Positions 1 to 9,588 are shown, counted from the stretch's first letter. The stretch: DNA of 37,162 nt from an uncultured Muribaculaceae bacterium (GCA_947386115.1 CANDNO010000019.1:1-37162), one strand, 5' to 3'. A program made the numbers and translations. The notes: generated by a model not told the origin, from the letters alone.

Positions 1-103
1 GGCGGAACACCTCGCGGATGGTATCGAATATATAGTTGCGTCGCGCGGTCTCGACGGGCGAGAAATCGCGTGTACCCTTTGGAATAGAAGGTTTCTGAGC
101 CAT
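1..103 (-). CDS. hisS: Histidyl-tRNA synthetase, N-terminal fragment
   Basis: Only the first 34 codons lie in the window, reading from ATG at 103 down to base 1. The translation begins [16 protein letters not shown] and continues with [14 protein letters not shown]. The KGTRDF motif followed by an amphipathic helix is the typical start of class II histidyl-tRNA synthetase, which charges tRNA-His with histidine in the cytoplasm. The gene runs off the left edge, so the catalytic motifs cannot be checked. It is divergent from the TonB receptor, with about 245 bp between the two starts. The call rests on the very conserved N-terminus. Confidence 0.85.
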   Translation of the reverse strand, partial: MAQKPSIPKGTRDFSPVETARRNYIFDTIREVFR

Positions 104-146
104 TGGTTGTACAGTATTCTTTTGTTTACAGTTATGTGATAAAGTG

Positions 147-154
147 CAAATTTA
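147..154 (-). promoter_or_regulatory. Bacteroidetes -7 element for hisS
   Basis: The minus strand reads TAAATTTG here, matching TAnnTTTG, 43 nt before the hisS ATG. A TTG lies about 22 nt upstream, slightly far for the -33 box. The position fits a normal 5' leader. Confidence 0.55.
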
Positions 155-283
155 GCGTTTTAAATCCACATGCGCCCAATATTTGCATATTTTAATAATC
201 AAAACGACTCTAAAGGGCTTTTCCATGATTCACGCGGCGACAAGGGGGTAAGGGTACGGATAAAATATACCCGATTGTGGGTA

Positions 284-314
284 TTGTAGCGGCTGCCGTT
301 AATGCCGAACTTTG
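284..314 (+). promoter_or_regulatory. Candidate promoter of the TonB receptor
   Basis: TTG at 284-286 and GAACTTTG at 307-314 (one mismatch to TAnnTTTG) are separated by 20 nt. If real, transcription starts near 320, so the ATG at 302 cannot be used and the start moves to the ATG at 350, which also gives a clean signal peptide. Confidence 0.4.
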
Positions 315-349
315 CACCATCCAAAGTTCAAATATCAAGCAATAAGTTT

Positions 350-2647
350 ATGTTAAACAAAATCGTTTTTATACTCTCATTATTCACATTATGTTTTTCA
401 GTGCCGGCGATGGCACAGAGTGATGCCCACATCATGGGGCACATTGTCGATGCCGAGACCGGCGAACATTTATCATATTACCCTGTAAGACTTGTGGGAA
501 CGTCGATAGGAACCGTTACCGACGCTACAGGCCACTACGTGCTGCGCAACATCAAGCCGGGCCACTATGACATCGAAGCGGCCATGATAGGATATGCGTC
601 GCAGGTCAAGCCTGTCGATGTCGAGGCTGGCAAAACTGTAGAGATTGATTTCTACGTCGCCTCCGATGCCTTCATGCTCGACCAGGTGGTAGTGACAGGC
701 AGCAAGAGCGAGACCAAACGACGCAGCTGCCCGGTGCTCGTAAATGTTGTCACCGACAAGCTGTTCGGCATGGTCAATGCCAGCTCGCTGGCCGACGGAC
801 TGTCGTTCCAGCCTGGCGTGAGGGTTGAAAACGACTGCCAGAACTGCGGTTTTACACAGGTGCGCATCAACGGCCTCGACGGTCACTACTCACAGATACT
901 GATGAATTCCCGCCCGGTGTTCTCGGCGCTTACCGGCGTTTATGGCCTCGAGCAGATTCCGGCCAACATGATCGATCGTATAGAGGTGATGCGCGGGGGC
1001 GGCTCGGCCATTTTCGGCGCGTCGGCCATAGGTGGCACAATCAACATCATTACCAAGGATCCGGTAGCCAACTATGCCGAGGTAGCGCATACACTCACGT
1101 CGATAGGTGTGAGCGGAAGCCTTGACAACAACACGACGTTCAACGCATCGATCGTCAACAACGATTCACGCCTGGGCCTTACCATCTACGGCCAGAGCCG
1201 CAATCGCGACGGGTATGACCACGACGGCGACGGATTCACTGAAGTGGGCCAGCTGAAATCGCAGACACTCGGCTTCAGGAGCTTCGCCCGCGTTGCCGAC
1301 GACCAGCGGCTTACGCTCGAATACCATACCACGCACGAGTTTCGCCGGGGCGGCGACCAGCTCGACCGTGTGGCCCACGAGGCCATGATTGCCGAGCAGC
1401 TTGACCACAATATCAACACGGGCGAGATAGCCTACGACCTGTGGACAGCCGACCGTGGCGACCACCTTAATATATTCGGCGCCATACAGGACACCCGCCG
1501 CAAGAGCTACTACGGCAGCGAACAGGATCCAGATGCCTACGGTCGCACTCATGATCTTGTCGTTACATCGGGCGCCCAGTGGACCCATCAGTTCAACAAG
1601 CTGCTCTTCATGCCCTCGGAGTTTCTTGCCGGCATAGAGTACAATCACAACAGGCTTCATGACGTATCGGAGGGTTACAATCACGATGTGACGCAGACCG
1701 TGAATATCTACAGCGGCTACCTGCAGAACGAGTGGCGCAACGAGCGCTGGGGATTCCTCGTGGGAGCGCGTCTCGACAAGCACTCGATGATTTCCAATGC
1801 CGTCGTATCGCCGCGCGTTAACGTGCGATTCAACCCGAGCGACGAAGTCAACTTCCGTCTCTCCTACTCTACCGGATTCCGCGCGCCTCAGGCCTACGAC
1901 GAGGATTTCCACATTGCCGTGGTGGGTGGCGAGCGTGTCGTGACTGTTCTTGCCAAGGGTCTTAAACAGGAGAGCAGCAACAGCGTGAGCGGTTCGGTCG
2001 ACCTGTACCACACTTTCGGCTCGGTGATGACCAACCTGATGATCGAAGGTTTCTACACCAATCTGAGCGACGTATTCGCGATGCGCAAACTCGAGCAGAC
2101 CGACGCCGAGGGAAATACCGTGCTCGAACGTTACAATGGCTCGGGTGCCTACGTGGCGGGACTCAACGTCGAGGCGAAGGCCATCATTTCTAACAAGGTA
2201 CAGTTTCAGGGTGGCCTGACGTGGCAGTCGAGCCGTTACAAAAAGCCCGAACAATGGAGCGAAAACGAGAATGTGGCACCTGTGAAACGGATATTCCGAA
2301 CACCCGACTGCTATGGTTACCTCACTCTGAATTACGATATTACCCGCAAATTCAAAGCTGCATTGACAGGAACATATACAGGCAGCATGCTTGTGCAGCA
2401 CATGGAGGGCTCGGGCACCGACATTGACCGCGCCGTCGAGACGCCGAGATTTTTCGACGCCAACATCAAGTTGAGCTATGAGGTGAAGGTGTTCAACACG
2501 GCATGACTGGAGTTCAATCTGGGGCTGATGAATATATTCAACAGCTATCAGGATGATTTCGACCAAGGGTACCTGCGCGATTCGGGGTATATTTACGGAC
2601 CGTCGTTGCCACGGAGTTTGACAGCCGGAATCAAGATGCACATTTAG
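350..2647 (+). pseudogene. TonB-dependent outer-membrane receptor, broken by one in-frame TGA
   Basis: From ATG 350 the protein starts with a signal peptide (MLNKIVFILSLFTLCF, then AMAQ). It continues with a carboxypeptidase-regulatory beta domain, a TonB-box region (DQVVVTGSK), a plug with a CQNC cysteine pair and the conserved RIEVMRGGGSAIFGASAIGG stretch, then a long barrel. TGA at 2504-2506 stops it, yet the same frame stays open for 46 more codons to TAG at 2645. That tail ([11 protein letters not shown], then [12 protein letters not shown] and LTAGIKMHI) is the typical end of this family including the last barrel strand. TGG to TGA is the simplest cause. An ATG at 302 exists but lies upstream of the likely transcription start. 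Without the last strand the barrel should not insert, so this is probably a recent pseudogene or a base-call error. The ligand is unknown; resemblance to heme/metal-type receptors is only an impression. Confidence 0.85.
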
Positions 2648-2680
2648 AAAGCGTACTCTAAGAAATAGAGAATCACTTAT

Positions 2681-2711
2681 TTGCTCATATAGAATAATCT
2701 CGCTACCTTTG
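2681..2711 (+). promoter_or_regulatory. Promoter of the AAA ATPase gene
   Basis: TTG at 2681-2683, a 20-nt spacer and TACCTTTG at 2704-2711 match the Bacteroidetes housekeeping promoter exactly. The ATG follows 46 nt later. Confidence 0.75.
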
Positions 2712-2757
2712 CGTTATTCAATCGCGTGCAAATGCACAGCCAAAATCAACAGAAAAA

Positions 2758-4008
2758 ATGATTATTAAGCGAAATTTTTACTTGAACAAACTTATTTCCG
2801 TTCAGCACAACGGAATGATAAAAATCATTACAGGGATTCGCAGGTGTGGCAAATCCTTCCTTCTTTCGAACTTATATACGGCCTGGTTAAAAGAGCATGG
2901 TGTAGATGCGAATCACATTATCAATATCAATCTCGAAGATAGGCGAAATCGAGTTCTCCGTAATCCGGATACACTTCTTCAATATATCGATGCAAAGATC
3001 ATAGATGATTCAATGCATTATGTTATGATTGATGAAATCCAACATGTTCCTGAGTTTGAGGATGTATTGAACAGCTATCTCGGAATGAATAATGTTGATG
3101 TATATGTCACAGGAAGCAATGCTCGGTTTCTTTCAAAAGATGTCGTCACCACATTTAGAGGTCGCGGTTTTCAGGTTCATGTCAATCCTCTAAGTTTTAG
3201 CGAATACCTTCCGTCATCAGGGTTGACGAAAGAAGACGGGCTGGATGAGTACATGCTATACGGAGGTCTTCCACAAGTCGTGTTGCTTAAATCAGCGGAA
3301 CATAAAAAAACCTTATTGAAAGACCTTTTCACTCAAACCTATATAAAAGACATAGTAGAACGCTATAAAATTAAGAATACAGAGATGCTTGACGAGCTTC
3401 TCAATATTCTTGCCTCAGGCATCGGTGCCCTGACAAATCCAGGGAAATTAGCAAATACTTTTGAGAGCGTACACCATGAAAAGGTAAATCGCACCACACT
3501 TGCATCCTATCTGGAATATCTTGGAGATGCGTTCATAATTGACCGCGCCGAGCGATATGATATAAAGGGAAAGAAGTACATTGATAGTCCCTATAAATAT
3601 TATTTCACGGATAATGGATTGCGCAATGTCCGTTTGAACTTTCGCCAGATAGAACGTTCTCATCTTATGGAGAATATAATCTACAATGAACTTATATATC
3701 GGGGGTTCAATGTTGATGTAGGAGTCGTTCCGGTTCAGCGTATGGATAATGGTGTACGTAAACGTTCCCAATTAGAAGTAGATTTCGTATGCAACAAGGG
3801 CTATGAACGCTATTATATTCAATCAGCCTTAGAGATGGCAACAGAAGAAAAGAATCGCCAGGAAATGGCATCGTTGCGCAATATAGATGACTCATTTAAG
3901 AAAATAGTAGTTGTTGGCACACATCAGCCACTCTATAAAAATGAGAATGGGTTTACGATAATGAGTGTTTATGATTTCCTTCTAAACGAAAATTCATTGG
4001 GACTCTGA
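2758..4008 (+). CDS. AAA-family ATPase with DUF4143 C-terminal region
   Basis: This 416-aa soluble protein has a Walker A motif at residues 26-33 (GIRRCGKS) and a Walker B in HYVMIDEIQHV near residue 90. An arginine-containing segment follows (GRGFQVHVNPLSFSEYL), and the C-terminal half is DUF4143-like and ends in an ExD-type segment (SQLEVDFVCNKG) resembling a degenerate nuclease fold. The family is widespread in Bacteroidetes, often solitary, and its cellular role is not established; ATP hydrolysis is a family-based inference. The gene has its own promoter and is more AT-rich than the receptor upstream, which suggests accessory status. Length is usual for the family and no lesion is seen. 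Confidence 0.88.
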   Translation: MIIKRNFYLNKLISVQHNGMIKIITGIRRCGKSFLLSNLYTAWLKEHGVDANHIININLEDRRNRVLRNPDTLLQYIDAKIIDDSMHYVMIDEIQHVPEFEDVLNSYLGMNNVDVYVTGSNARFLSKDVVTTFRGRGFQVHVNPLSFSEYLPSSGLTKEDGLDEYMLYGGLPQVVLLKSAEHKKTLLKDLFTQTYIKDIVERYKIKNTEMLDELLNILASGIGALTNPGKLANTFESVHHEKVNRTTLASYLEYLGDAFIIDRAERYDIKGKKYIDSPYKYYFTDNGLRNVRLNFRQIERSHLMENIIYNELIYRGFNVDVGVVPVQRMDNGVRKRSQLEVDFVCNKGYERYYIQSALEMATEEKNRQEMASLRNIDDSFKKIVVVGTHQPLYKNENGFTIMSVYDFLLNENSLGL

Positions 4009-4280
4009 CAAACAATCTCTTACTCGATAAGAAAAGTTATTGTAGTATCAAGATTTTTCATAAATTGCAGTGTTAAGAGAGTATCTTAAAAATTTGTATA
4101 ACAGTTAGTATCGCGTGCACTCAACACCCACTATATTACTGACTATCAATCAAACATGTCAAAGGCGTGTCCCTACATTTATGTATCCCGTAGCCCTTTA
4201 TCATATATGAAAACGAAAAAATAAGGAGTTGTTAACAAAATTTAAATATATGTTCTATAACATAGTTTTAAAACATTTTG
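4009..4280. other. Intergenic region, AT-rich
   Basis: No supported gene. It contains one copy of a small hairpin repeat (4154-4177). A 10-mer, ATCGCGTGCA, at 4110-4119 also occurs at 2721-2730, so it lies on both sides of the ATPase gene; this may be chance. Confidence 0.5.
4154..4177 (+). repeat. Dispersed hairpin repeat, copy 1
   Basis: ACATGTC, AAA, GGCGTGT forms a small hairpin with G-T pairs and is followed directly by CCCTACA. Copies with the same hairpin-plus-CCCTAC design lie at 10192-10214 and, inverted, at 13119-13141. Confidence 0.5.
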
Positions 4281-4288
4281 TATCTTTG
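4281..4288 (+). promoter_or_regulatory. -7 element (TATCTTTG) for the small ORF
   Basis: A perfect TAnnTTTG match lies 65 nt before the ATG of the 34-codon ORF. No convincing -33 TTTG was found at the usual spacing. Confidence 0.55.
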
Positions 4289-4353
4289 CAGCGTTTTAAG
4301 GTTACAACACACGATAAATAAGTTTTAGGTTTAATTTTTAATTACTTTACGTT

Positions 4354-4458
4354 ATGTACAATTTCATTAAAAAAGCCGCAAGTCTTTATCGAAAAGTTAA
4401 CTATTGCATGGCAAGCGCCGAGGTTTATCTTCACGAGGCTGAACACGCCAAGCATTAA
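4354..4458 (+). CDS. Small basic protein, 34 aa, unknown
   Basis: The ORF starts MYNFIKKAASLYRKVNYC, continues MASAEVYLHEAEHAKH and ends in TAA. It is helix-prone and basic, with a Y/R/K-rich first half and an acidic/His-rich end. Support comes from context: a TATCTTTG promoter element 65 nt upstream, an A/T-rich leader just before the ATG, and a strong hairpin about 130 nt downstream. I do not recognise the family. The leader could instead make a non-coding RNA. The A+T-rich stretch before the ATG resembles translated Bacteroidetes leaders, which favours a real protein. Confidence 0.45.
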   Translation: MYNFIKKAASLYRKVNYCMASAEVYLHEAEHAKH

Positions 4459-4590
4459 TTCAGCGAAAGCTGAACACACAGCAAATCAAGCGGGTAGTAT
4501 CGAGACAGGATACACAATGACGCGACAATAACGTCGCATCAACTATCAGATACAACACGCAAGTTTCCAATCAAGCAGACGTGCCCCAAA

Positions 4591-4619
4591 AAGGAGGCGC
4601 GTTTTATTTTTGCCTCCTT
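4591..4619 (-). terminator. Rho-independent terminator, probably bidirectional
   Basis: Perfect 8-bp arms AAGGAGGC and GCCTCCTT are separated by 13 nt. On the minus strand the second arm runs into a T5 tract, right after the M18 peptidase stop. On the plus strand the T-tract is weaker, but the hairpin also ends the small-ORF transcript. Confidence 0.75.
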
Positions 4620-4649
4620 ATTTAACAAAAACAGGGGAACGGGGGCTCT

Positions 4650-5960
4650 CTAAAGGTTGTAGAATGTCGTGAAGGCCTTGATGATGTAGGCGTGATCGAC
4701 AGTCGATGATGTCTCGCGCACGGAGTGCATGGCCCACTGGGCTGCTCCCATATCGACGCCGCGCAGTTCGAGCTGCGAGGTGAGGATATTGCCGAGCGTC
4801 GAACCACCTGCCACATCGCTGTGATTTACAAAATACTGGTAGGGAACGCCGGCTTTCTCACAGACGGCGGCAAACACGGCTGCCGACTCGGCATCGGTCA
4901 TGTACTTGCAGTTGGCATTGATCTTGATTACCGGGCCTTTACCGAGCACGGGATGGTTGGTGGGATCCTGTTTTTCGGGATAGTTGGGGTGTGTGCCGTG
5001 GGCATTGTCGGCCGATACCATGAACGATGAGGCTATGGCGCGCACAAATGTCTCGTCATTACCGCCAAGCGCGTTATTGACACGCTTGAGGACATTGTGC
5101 AGAAGCGGTGAGGCCGCACCCTGTTTCGTACCGCTGCCGGTCTCCTCGTTATCGAAAATGGCCATCACGCGGGTCATGCCGTTACCGCTGCCGTTGCTCT
5201 CGGTCAACGCTGTGAGTGCGGCATGTACCATCGACAGGTCGTCGATACGGCCCGATGTCATGAACTCGCCGTTGACACCGACGCGACAGGCCTTGGTGGT
5301 GTCGTAAAGCAGCAGGTCACAATCAAGGATTTCGGTCATTTCGACACCAAGTTCCGTGGCTATGAGTTTCAAGACGTAGTTGTCCTTCTCGACGGCATCG
5401 TTAAGTATTGCTATAACGGGAAGCATGTCCTTCTGTTTGGACAGCTTGTTGCCGTCGTTGACCTGGCGGTTATAATGGATAGCAAGATGGGGGATGGTGA
5501 GCACGGGGCGGTCAATCCTCACAAGGCGTATAACGGGATTGAGCGGGTCGTTGCCACGCAAAACGACCTTACCGGCTATAGATAGCGGACGGTCGAACCA
5601 TGTATAAAGGATGGGGCCGCCGTAGACCTCGGTATTGAGTTTAAGAATATTACCGTCGGCAAGCATCTCGGGACGTGGCTTGATACGGAAACCGGGAGAG
5701 TCGCTGTGGGCCGAGATAATCTTGTAGCCTGCAGCAGCATCGTTGCCGGCAATGAACGCCATAACGGCTGTCGCATTCTTGACTACATAGTAGGCACGGC
5801 CTGGCTCGATGTTCCACGCGTCGCGCATATCGAGGCAAGTGAAACCGCAGGCATCGAGCTTACGGGTAACGGTGTCGACAGCCCAGACGTTACAAACACT
5901 GTTGTCAAGGAATTGCATGAGCGACAGGGCGCGCTCGTCGATGGTATTCTTATTCATCAT
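4650..5960 (-). CDS. M18-family metalloaminopeptidase (aspartyl aminopeptidase type)
   Basis: The 436-aa cytosolic enzyme belongs to peptidase family M18, which removes N-terminal residues (often acidic) using two metal ions. Visible metal and catalytic motifs are SAHSDSPG (H85, D87), GRIDDLSM (D240/D241), FDNEETGSG (E272/E273) and NHSDVAGGSTLG near residue 395. SADNAHGTHPNYPEK is also typical. The frame is open upstream to 6173, but that part is a shadow of the preceding gene. The ATGATG at 5955-5960 overlaps the end of the OstA-like gene (ATGATGAATAA), so translation is probably coupled. It is the last gene of the SurA-OstA-peptidase operon and is followed by a terminator. Confidence 0.93.
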   Translation of the reverse strand: MMNKNTIDERALSLMQFLDNSVCNVWAVDTVTRKLDACGFTCLDMRDAWNIEPGRAYYVVKNATAVMAFIAGNDAAAGYKIISAHSDSPGFRIKPRPEMLADGNILKLNTEVYGGPILYTWFDRPLSIAGKVVLRGNDPLNPVIRLVRIDRPVLTIPHLAIHYNRQVNDGNKLSKQKDMLPVIAILNDAVEKDNYVLKLIATELGVEMTEILDCDLLLYDTTKACRVGVNGEFMTSGRIDDLSMVHAALTALTESNGSGNGMTRVMAIFDNEETGSGTKQGAASPLLHNVLKRVNNALGGNDETFVRAIASSFMVSADNAHGTHPNYPEKQDPTNHPVLGKGPVIKINANCKYMTDAESAAVFAAVCEKAGVPYQYFVNHSDVAGGSTLGNILTSQLELRGVDMGAAQWAMHSVRETSSTVDHAYIIKAFTTFYNL

Positions 5961-8139
5961 GATCGGGAGAGGGTTCTTTAGTGGTATCGGTTGTAGATTC
6001 AGGCAGGAGAGGGGTATCGGCGCTGTTATCGCCGGCGGGCTGCTCCTCGTCGAGAGGTTCATCATCCTTAGGCTCATCATCCTTAGGCCGGGGCATAAGG
6101 TCGAAATGGCCGAGTGGTCGGCGGTCGGCTTCCCAGCGGAAATCTTTAAGGAAGAAAAGTGATTTTTTGGCAAGATAGAGCGGGGTCATAACCTCGGTGC
6201 TCTGAGGCCACATCTTCATCTTCTGTATCTGGCCTTTTTCAAAGTCGGCCGAAAGGAAACTGCTCTCGGCATTGGCCACTTTGTTGTATGTCGAATCTTC
6301 CTCCATGGGATAGAACACGAGCATAACATTACCGCTGACATCGAGGTGCTTAAGGGTCTGGTCGGCGAGATATGCGACCATCTCGCGGCCCGACATCTGG
6401 TTATAGTAGCCCTCCTCGAGCATCTCGGCCATAAAGGCGTTGTTCGGCAGGTTTACGCGGTCGGCGGTGGAATCGTTCATGTGCACGATTATCTTTTCGC
6501 CAAAAATCTGTCGTTCGCCACTCCACACTATGGGGTCGCGGTCCATGTGCAACAGAGAGTCGCGCTGCACGAATGTCATCGAGTCGCAGACGCCCTGAAG
6601 GTCGGTGCGGAAGAAACGCACGTTGGGGTAAGCGACGATATAGTGGGTAGTATCGGCAATTTCCATCATCTCGGGCATGGCCGGAACCGTAAGCTCAACG
6701 TCGGTAGCCGACAGAGAATCAAGCTGCACGGGCATTCTCAAATCAAGCGAATCGGGAGCCAAAGAGTCGGCGGGGAAGATAGCGGTGCTGTCGGCCAGCG
6801 CCATCAAAGCCGAGTCGGGTACTACGATGTTAAGCGGGACGTCGAGCGTATCGACCTCGACCACTTCGTCAACATAGATGGAATCAGCAGCGAGAGTATC
6901 GGCAGCGATAGTATCGACAGTCATCGAATCGACCGGCAGCGTTTCAATTGAAACGACATCGGTAAGGGAATCGGGCAGCTGGGCTGCGACTTCGGGGTCA
7001 ATGGCAAGAATGGTGTCGGTGGCCAGGGCGGTCTCCACGACCTCTTTCTCGATGGGAATCTGAGTGCGGGTTATCACACGGAACGCCTGTATCGTATCGC
7101 CGTGGAGCGACAGCGAGTCGGCCGAGGAGTAATCGACAGCAAGAGCGTGGCCGGTAACGAAAGCACTATCGGTCAACTCGTTGTAAAAGCCGTAATCGCC
7201 AAGGAGCTTGGACTTGTTGACGGTGTCGTTGAGGATCATGTTGCCCCAGGCTTGTCCGTAGCCGGCCTTGCGGTCATAGAACAGGGTGTCGCCGGTGAGA
7301 GTCTTGCCGGTCTTGGTGACGACGAGCGAGCGGGAATAGAGATCGGCAACGGTAGTCTCGGTATTGTATATACCGCTATCGGTATAGATGGTGCCGTCCT
7401 TGCTCACGATGGTCGAGATATCGGTGAGGTCGGCAATATGGGTATCGGTATTGTAATGAAGAGCCTCGGTGTAGATATTGAGGGTATCTTTCTCGGAAAG
7501 GCTGCTGAGGTGAACGCTGTTGCGGAAAATAGCATCCTTGGTATTGGGCGCATACTCGCCGTAGATAGATGTAAGACGGTTCTTATTGTCGACGAGTTCG
7601 CCGCCCACCTCGTAGTAGCCGAGCTCGATGCCCATGTCGTAGTTGAAAATGTCGGTACGTAACTCTACCTCGCGGTTGATGAGTCGCACCTTCTTTCCTT
7701 CATCGGCGTAAAGCACGGCCAGCTCTGTGCTGTCGGTGTACTCGAGTTCGTCGGCAAACACAAAGAGGGTATCGCCCTGCTCCATCTTGACATTGCCGAA
7801 CGCCTGGAGGGAGTTGGTGGCGTCATAGAAATGGGCGCTGTCGCAGTACATATACATATCGCCGCGGCGGAATAGCACGTTGCCCGTGAGGACCTGGTAC
7901 TCGACATCGGTAGCCGGCTTCAGAAGCTTGTCGGCTCGCTCGAGGAAGATGCGGCCGGTGGCATAGCGGTCGGCCGTAGGGATAATGGGCACGACGCGGT
8001 CGGGATCATCGTCGGTCACGTTGACCTGTCCGCGCGAGGTCATGACCGTGGCGGCAATCGCGATAATGGCAACAAAGCACAGGATGGCCCGTAGCCCCCC
8101 GTGCTTATAATGAGGTTTGTTATGGTTGTCGCGAGACAT
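5950..8139 (-). CDS. OstA/LptA-like envelope protein
   Basis: The 729-aa protein has a short basic N-terminus and one hydrophobic segment (residues about 17-35) ending in SRGQ, consistent with a signal peptide or anchor. Repeating beta-jellyroll segments typical of OstA/LptA fill the first half (VLTGNVLFRRGDMYMYCDSA, FGNVKMEQGDTLFVFADELEY). Such proteins carry lipopolysaccharide through the periplasm. The middle (about 360-490) is a low-complexity Asp/Ser/Thr/Ala stretch, followed by a second OstA-like block. The C-terminal tail is acidic, with a tandem KDDEP duplication visible in the DNA near 6058-6090. It starts 2 nt after the SurA-like gene and overlaps the M18 gene. The assignment to LPS transport is by family, not proven. 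Confidence 0.85.
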   Translation of the reverse strand: MSRDNHNKPHYKHGGLRAILCFVAIIAIAATVMTSRGQVNVTDDDPDRVVPIIPTADRYATGRIFLERADKLLKPATDVEYQVLTGNVLFRRGDMYMYCDSAHFYDATNSLQAFGNVKMEQGDTLFVFADELEYTDSTELAVLYADEGKKVRLINREVELRTDIFNYDMGIELGYYEVGGELVDNKNRLTSIYGEYAPNTKDAIFRNSVHLSSLSEKDTLNIYTEALHYNTDTHIADLTDISTIVSKDGTIYTDSGIYNTETTVADLYSRSLVVTKTGKTLTGDTLFYDRKAGYGQAWGNMILNDTVNKSKLLGDYGFYNELTDSAFVTGHALAVDYSSADSLSLHGDTIQAFRVITRTQIPIEKEVVETALATDTILAIDPEVAAQLPDSLTDVVSIETLPVDSMTVDTIAADTLAADSIYVDEVVEVDTLDVPLNIVVPDSALMALADSTAIFPADSLAPDSLDLRMPVQLDSLSATDVELTVPAMPEMMEIADTTHYIVAYPNVRFFRTDLQGVCDSMTFVQRDSLLHMDRDPIVWSGERQIFGEKIIVHMNDSTADRVNLPNNAFMAEMLEEGYYNQMSGREMVAYLADQTLKHLDVSGNVMLVFYPMEEDSTYNKVANAESSFLSADFEKGQIQKMKMWPQSTEVMTPLYLAKKSLFFLKDFRWEADRRPLGHFDLMPRPKDDEPKDDEPLDEEQPAGDNSADTPLLPESTTDTTKEPSPDHDE

Positions 8140-8141
8140 TT

Positions 8142-9509
8142 TTACTTGCGGGTTTTAAGCCAGCCTTTGTGTTCGAATTCACACTCGTCCCAACCGTCTT
8201 CGATGCGGATGTATGTGTCCTTGATTTTCTTTTCGATCCATTCCTTGATAATCTCCTGCTTGCGGTTGGCCTCGTACATGCCCTTGATGAGCTGATAGTC
8301 GTCACTCATGTTGGCCTTGTGGGCGGGAGTGCGCGAGGTGAGTTTCACCATGGCCACGATATCGCGGTCGCGCTTGGGATCCTTCATGATGAAAGGCTTG
8401 GAAATCTCGCCTACCTCGAGGCCGTCGACAACGAGTGCCACCTCCTGGGGGAGCTGCGACATTTCAAACTGGGTTGTGCCCGTACGGTCGTTGATCATCA
8501 CGCCGCGGTTGTTGCGGGTGTCCTTGTCCTGCGAGATATAGGGGGCAGCTTCCTCAAATGTATATTTCTTTTCCTGGAAATCGTTGTAGACCGAGTCGTA
8601 ACGCTCGATGGCTTTCTCGAGGTCGGTGTTGGACACCTTGGGACGCAGGAGGATGTGACGGACGTTCACACGGTCGCCGCGCTTCTCGATGAGCTGGATG
8701 ATGTGGAAACCGAACTGAGATTCAACAATCTTCGATACCTTCTTGGTGTCGTTGAGGTTGAAGGCAACAGCCGCAAACTCGGGGTCGAGCGTTGCACGGC
8801 CCATGAAGCCGAGCTCACCGCCGCGCGTTGCCGAGCCGGGATCCTCGGAGTACATGATGGCGAGAGTAGAGAACGGGCTTTCGCCACGGTTGACGCGATC
8901 GGAGTAATCGCGCAGACGCGCCTTGACGTCTTCGATCTCCTGACGGGGAATATTGGGGTTGATCGATACAATCTGCACCTCAACCTGCAAGGGGACATTG
9001 GGTATGCTGTCCTGGTCGAGCGACGCGAAGTAACGGCGCACGTCGCTGGGGGTACCCTTGACATTCTTTGTAAGATTCTGCTGCACCTGGCGGATGCGCT
9101 CGCCGTTGCGGGTCTGTTCGGCCAGGGTCTCACGAATCTCGGGAAGCGGTTTGCGGAAATATTCCTCGATCTTCTCCTTCGAGCCTATCTCGGTGATAAG
9201 CTGATTAACGTAATTATCGACCTCGCTCTGCACCATGGGCTCGGATACCTCGACGGTATCGATATCGGCCTGGTGGAGGAAAAGCTTCTGAATGGCCATC
9301 ATCTCGGGGATGACACAGTAGGGATCGCCGTTGATGGGTGTGCGCTGATACAGCATCTGCTGATACTGCTCTTCGATTTCAGACTTGTATATGGGCTGGT
9401 CGCCAACCATCCATGCGACTTCCTCGGCCACGTTGTTATTACCCTTGGCCAGTGCCACGAGTGCGATTGCAGCAGTCGCAATAAACAGAGGTAAAGACTT
9501 AATTTTCAC
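8142..9509 (-). CDS. Periplasmic PpiC/SurA-like peptidyl-prolyl isomerase
   Basis: The 455-aa protein has a signal peptide (MKIKSLPLFIATAAIALVAL) and a SurA-type N-terminal chaperone region (GDQPIYKSEIEEQYQ and following helices). Two parvulin-like units follow: the first spans about 175-275 with YSEDPGSATRGGELGFMGR and QFGFHIIQL, and the second begins at VRHILLRP. This is the organisation of SurA, which escorts outer-membrane proteins. It is the first gene of a three-gene envelope operon, 2 nt before the OstA-like gene, with a promoter 44 nt upstream. Confidence 0.9.
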   Translation of the reverse strand: MKIKSLPLFIATAAIALVALAKGNNNVAEEVAWMVGDQPIYKSEIEEQYQQMLYQRTPINGDPYCVIPEMMAIQKLFLHQADIDTVEVSEPMVQSEVDNYVNQLITEIGSKEKIEEYFRKPLPEIRETLAEQTRNGERIRQVQQNLTKNVKGTPSDVRRYFASLDQDSIPNVPLQVEVQIVSINPNIPRQEIEDVKARLRDYSDRVNRGESPFSTLAIMYSEDPGSATRGGELGFMGRATLDPEFAAVAFNLNDTKKVSKIVESQFGFHIIQLIEKRGDRVNVRHILLRPKVSNTDLEKAIERYDSVYNDFQEKKYTFEEAAPYISQDKDTRNNRGVMINDRTGTTQFEMSQLPQEVALVVDGLEVGEISKPFIMKDPKRDRDIVAMVKLTSRTPAHKANMSDDYQLIKGMYEANRKQEIIKEWIEKKIKDTYIRIEDGWDECEFEHKGWLKTRK

Positions 9510-9552
9510 AAGTATAATGTATAATGAATTATCAATTACATAGAATAATTGA

Positions 9553-9560
9553 CAAAGATA
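9553..9560 (-). promoter_or_regulatory. -7 element (TATCTTTG) of the SurA-OstA-peptidase operon
   Basis: Perfect TAnnTTTG on the minus strand, 43 nt before the ATG at 9509. The -33 box is not clear. Confidence 0.6.
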
Positions 9561-9588
9561 ATCTTTATTCGCCTAAAATACTCGTTTC

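Noticed and set aside
1166-2641. Long minus-strand frame (491 codons) opposite the TonB receptor
   Set aside because: It mirrors a high-GC coding strand, has no recognisable domain or promoter, and the plus-strand product is clearly a receptor.
2721-4119. 10-bp direct repeats (ATCGCGTGCA) on both sides of the ATPase as insertion-site duplications
   Set aside because: Only 10 bp, not adjacent to the gene ends, no terminal inverted repeats and no transposase; may be chance.
4650-6173. Longer 507-aa start for the M18 peptidase
   Set aside because: The extra 71 residues are the reverse reading of the OstA-like C-terminus; ATGATG at 5955-5960 gives a normal length and a coupled start.
8169-9494. 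Long plus-strand frame (441 codons) opposite the SurA-like gene
   Set aside because: Shadow of the real gene; composition follows the reverse of the parvulin protein and no motif is seen.
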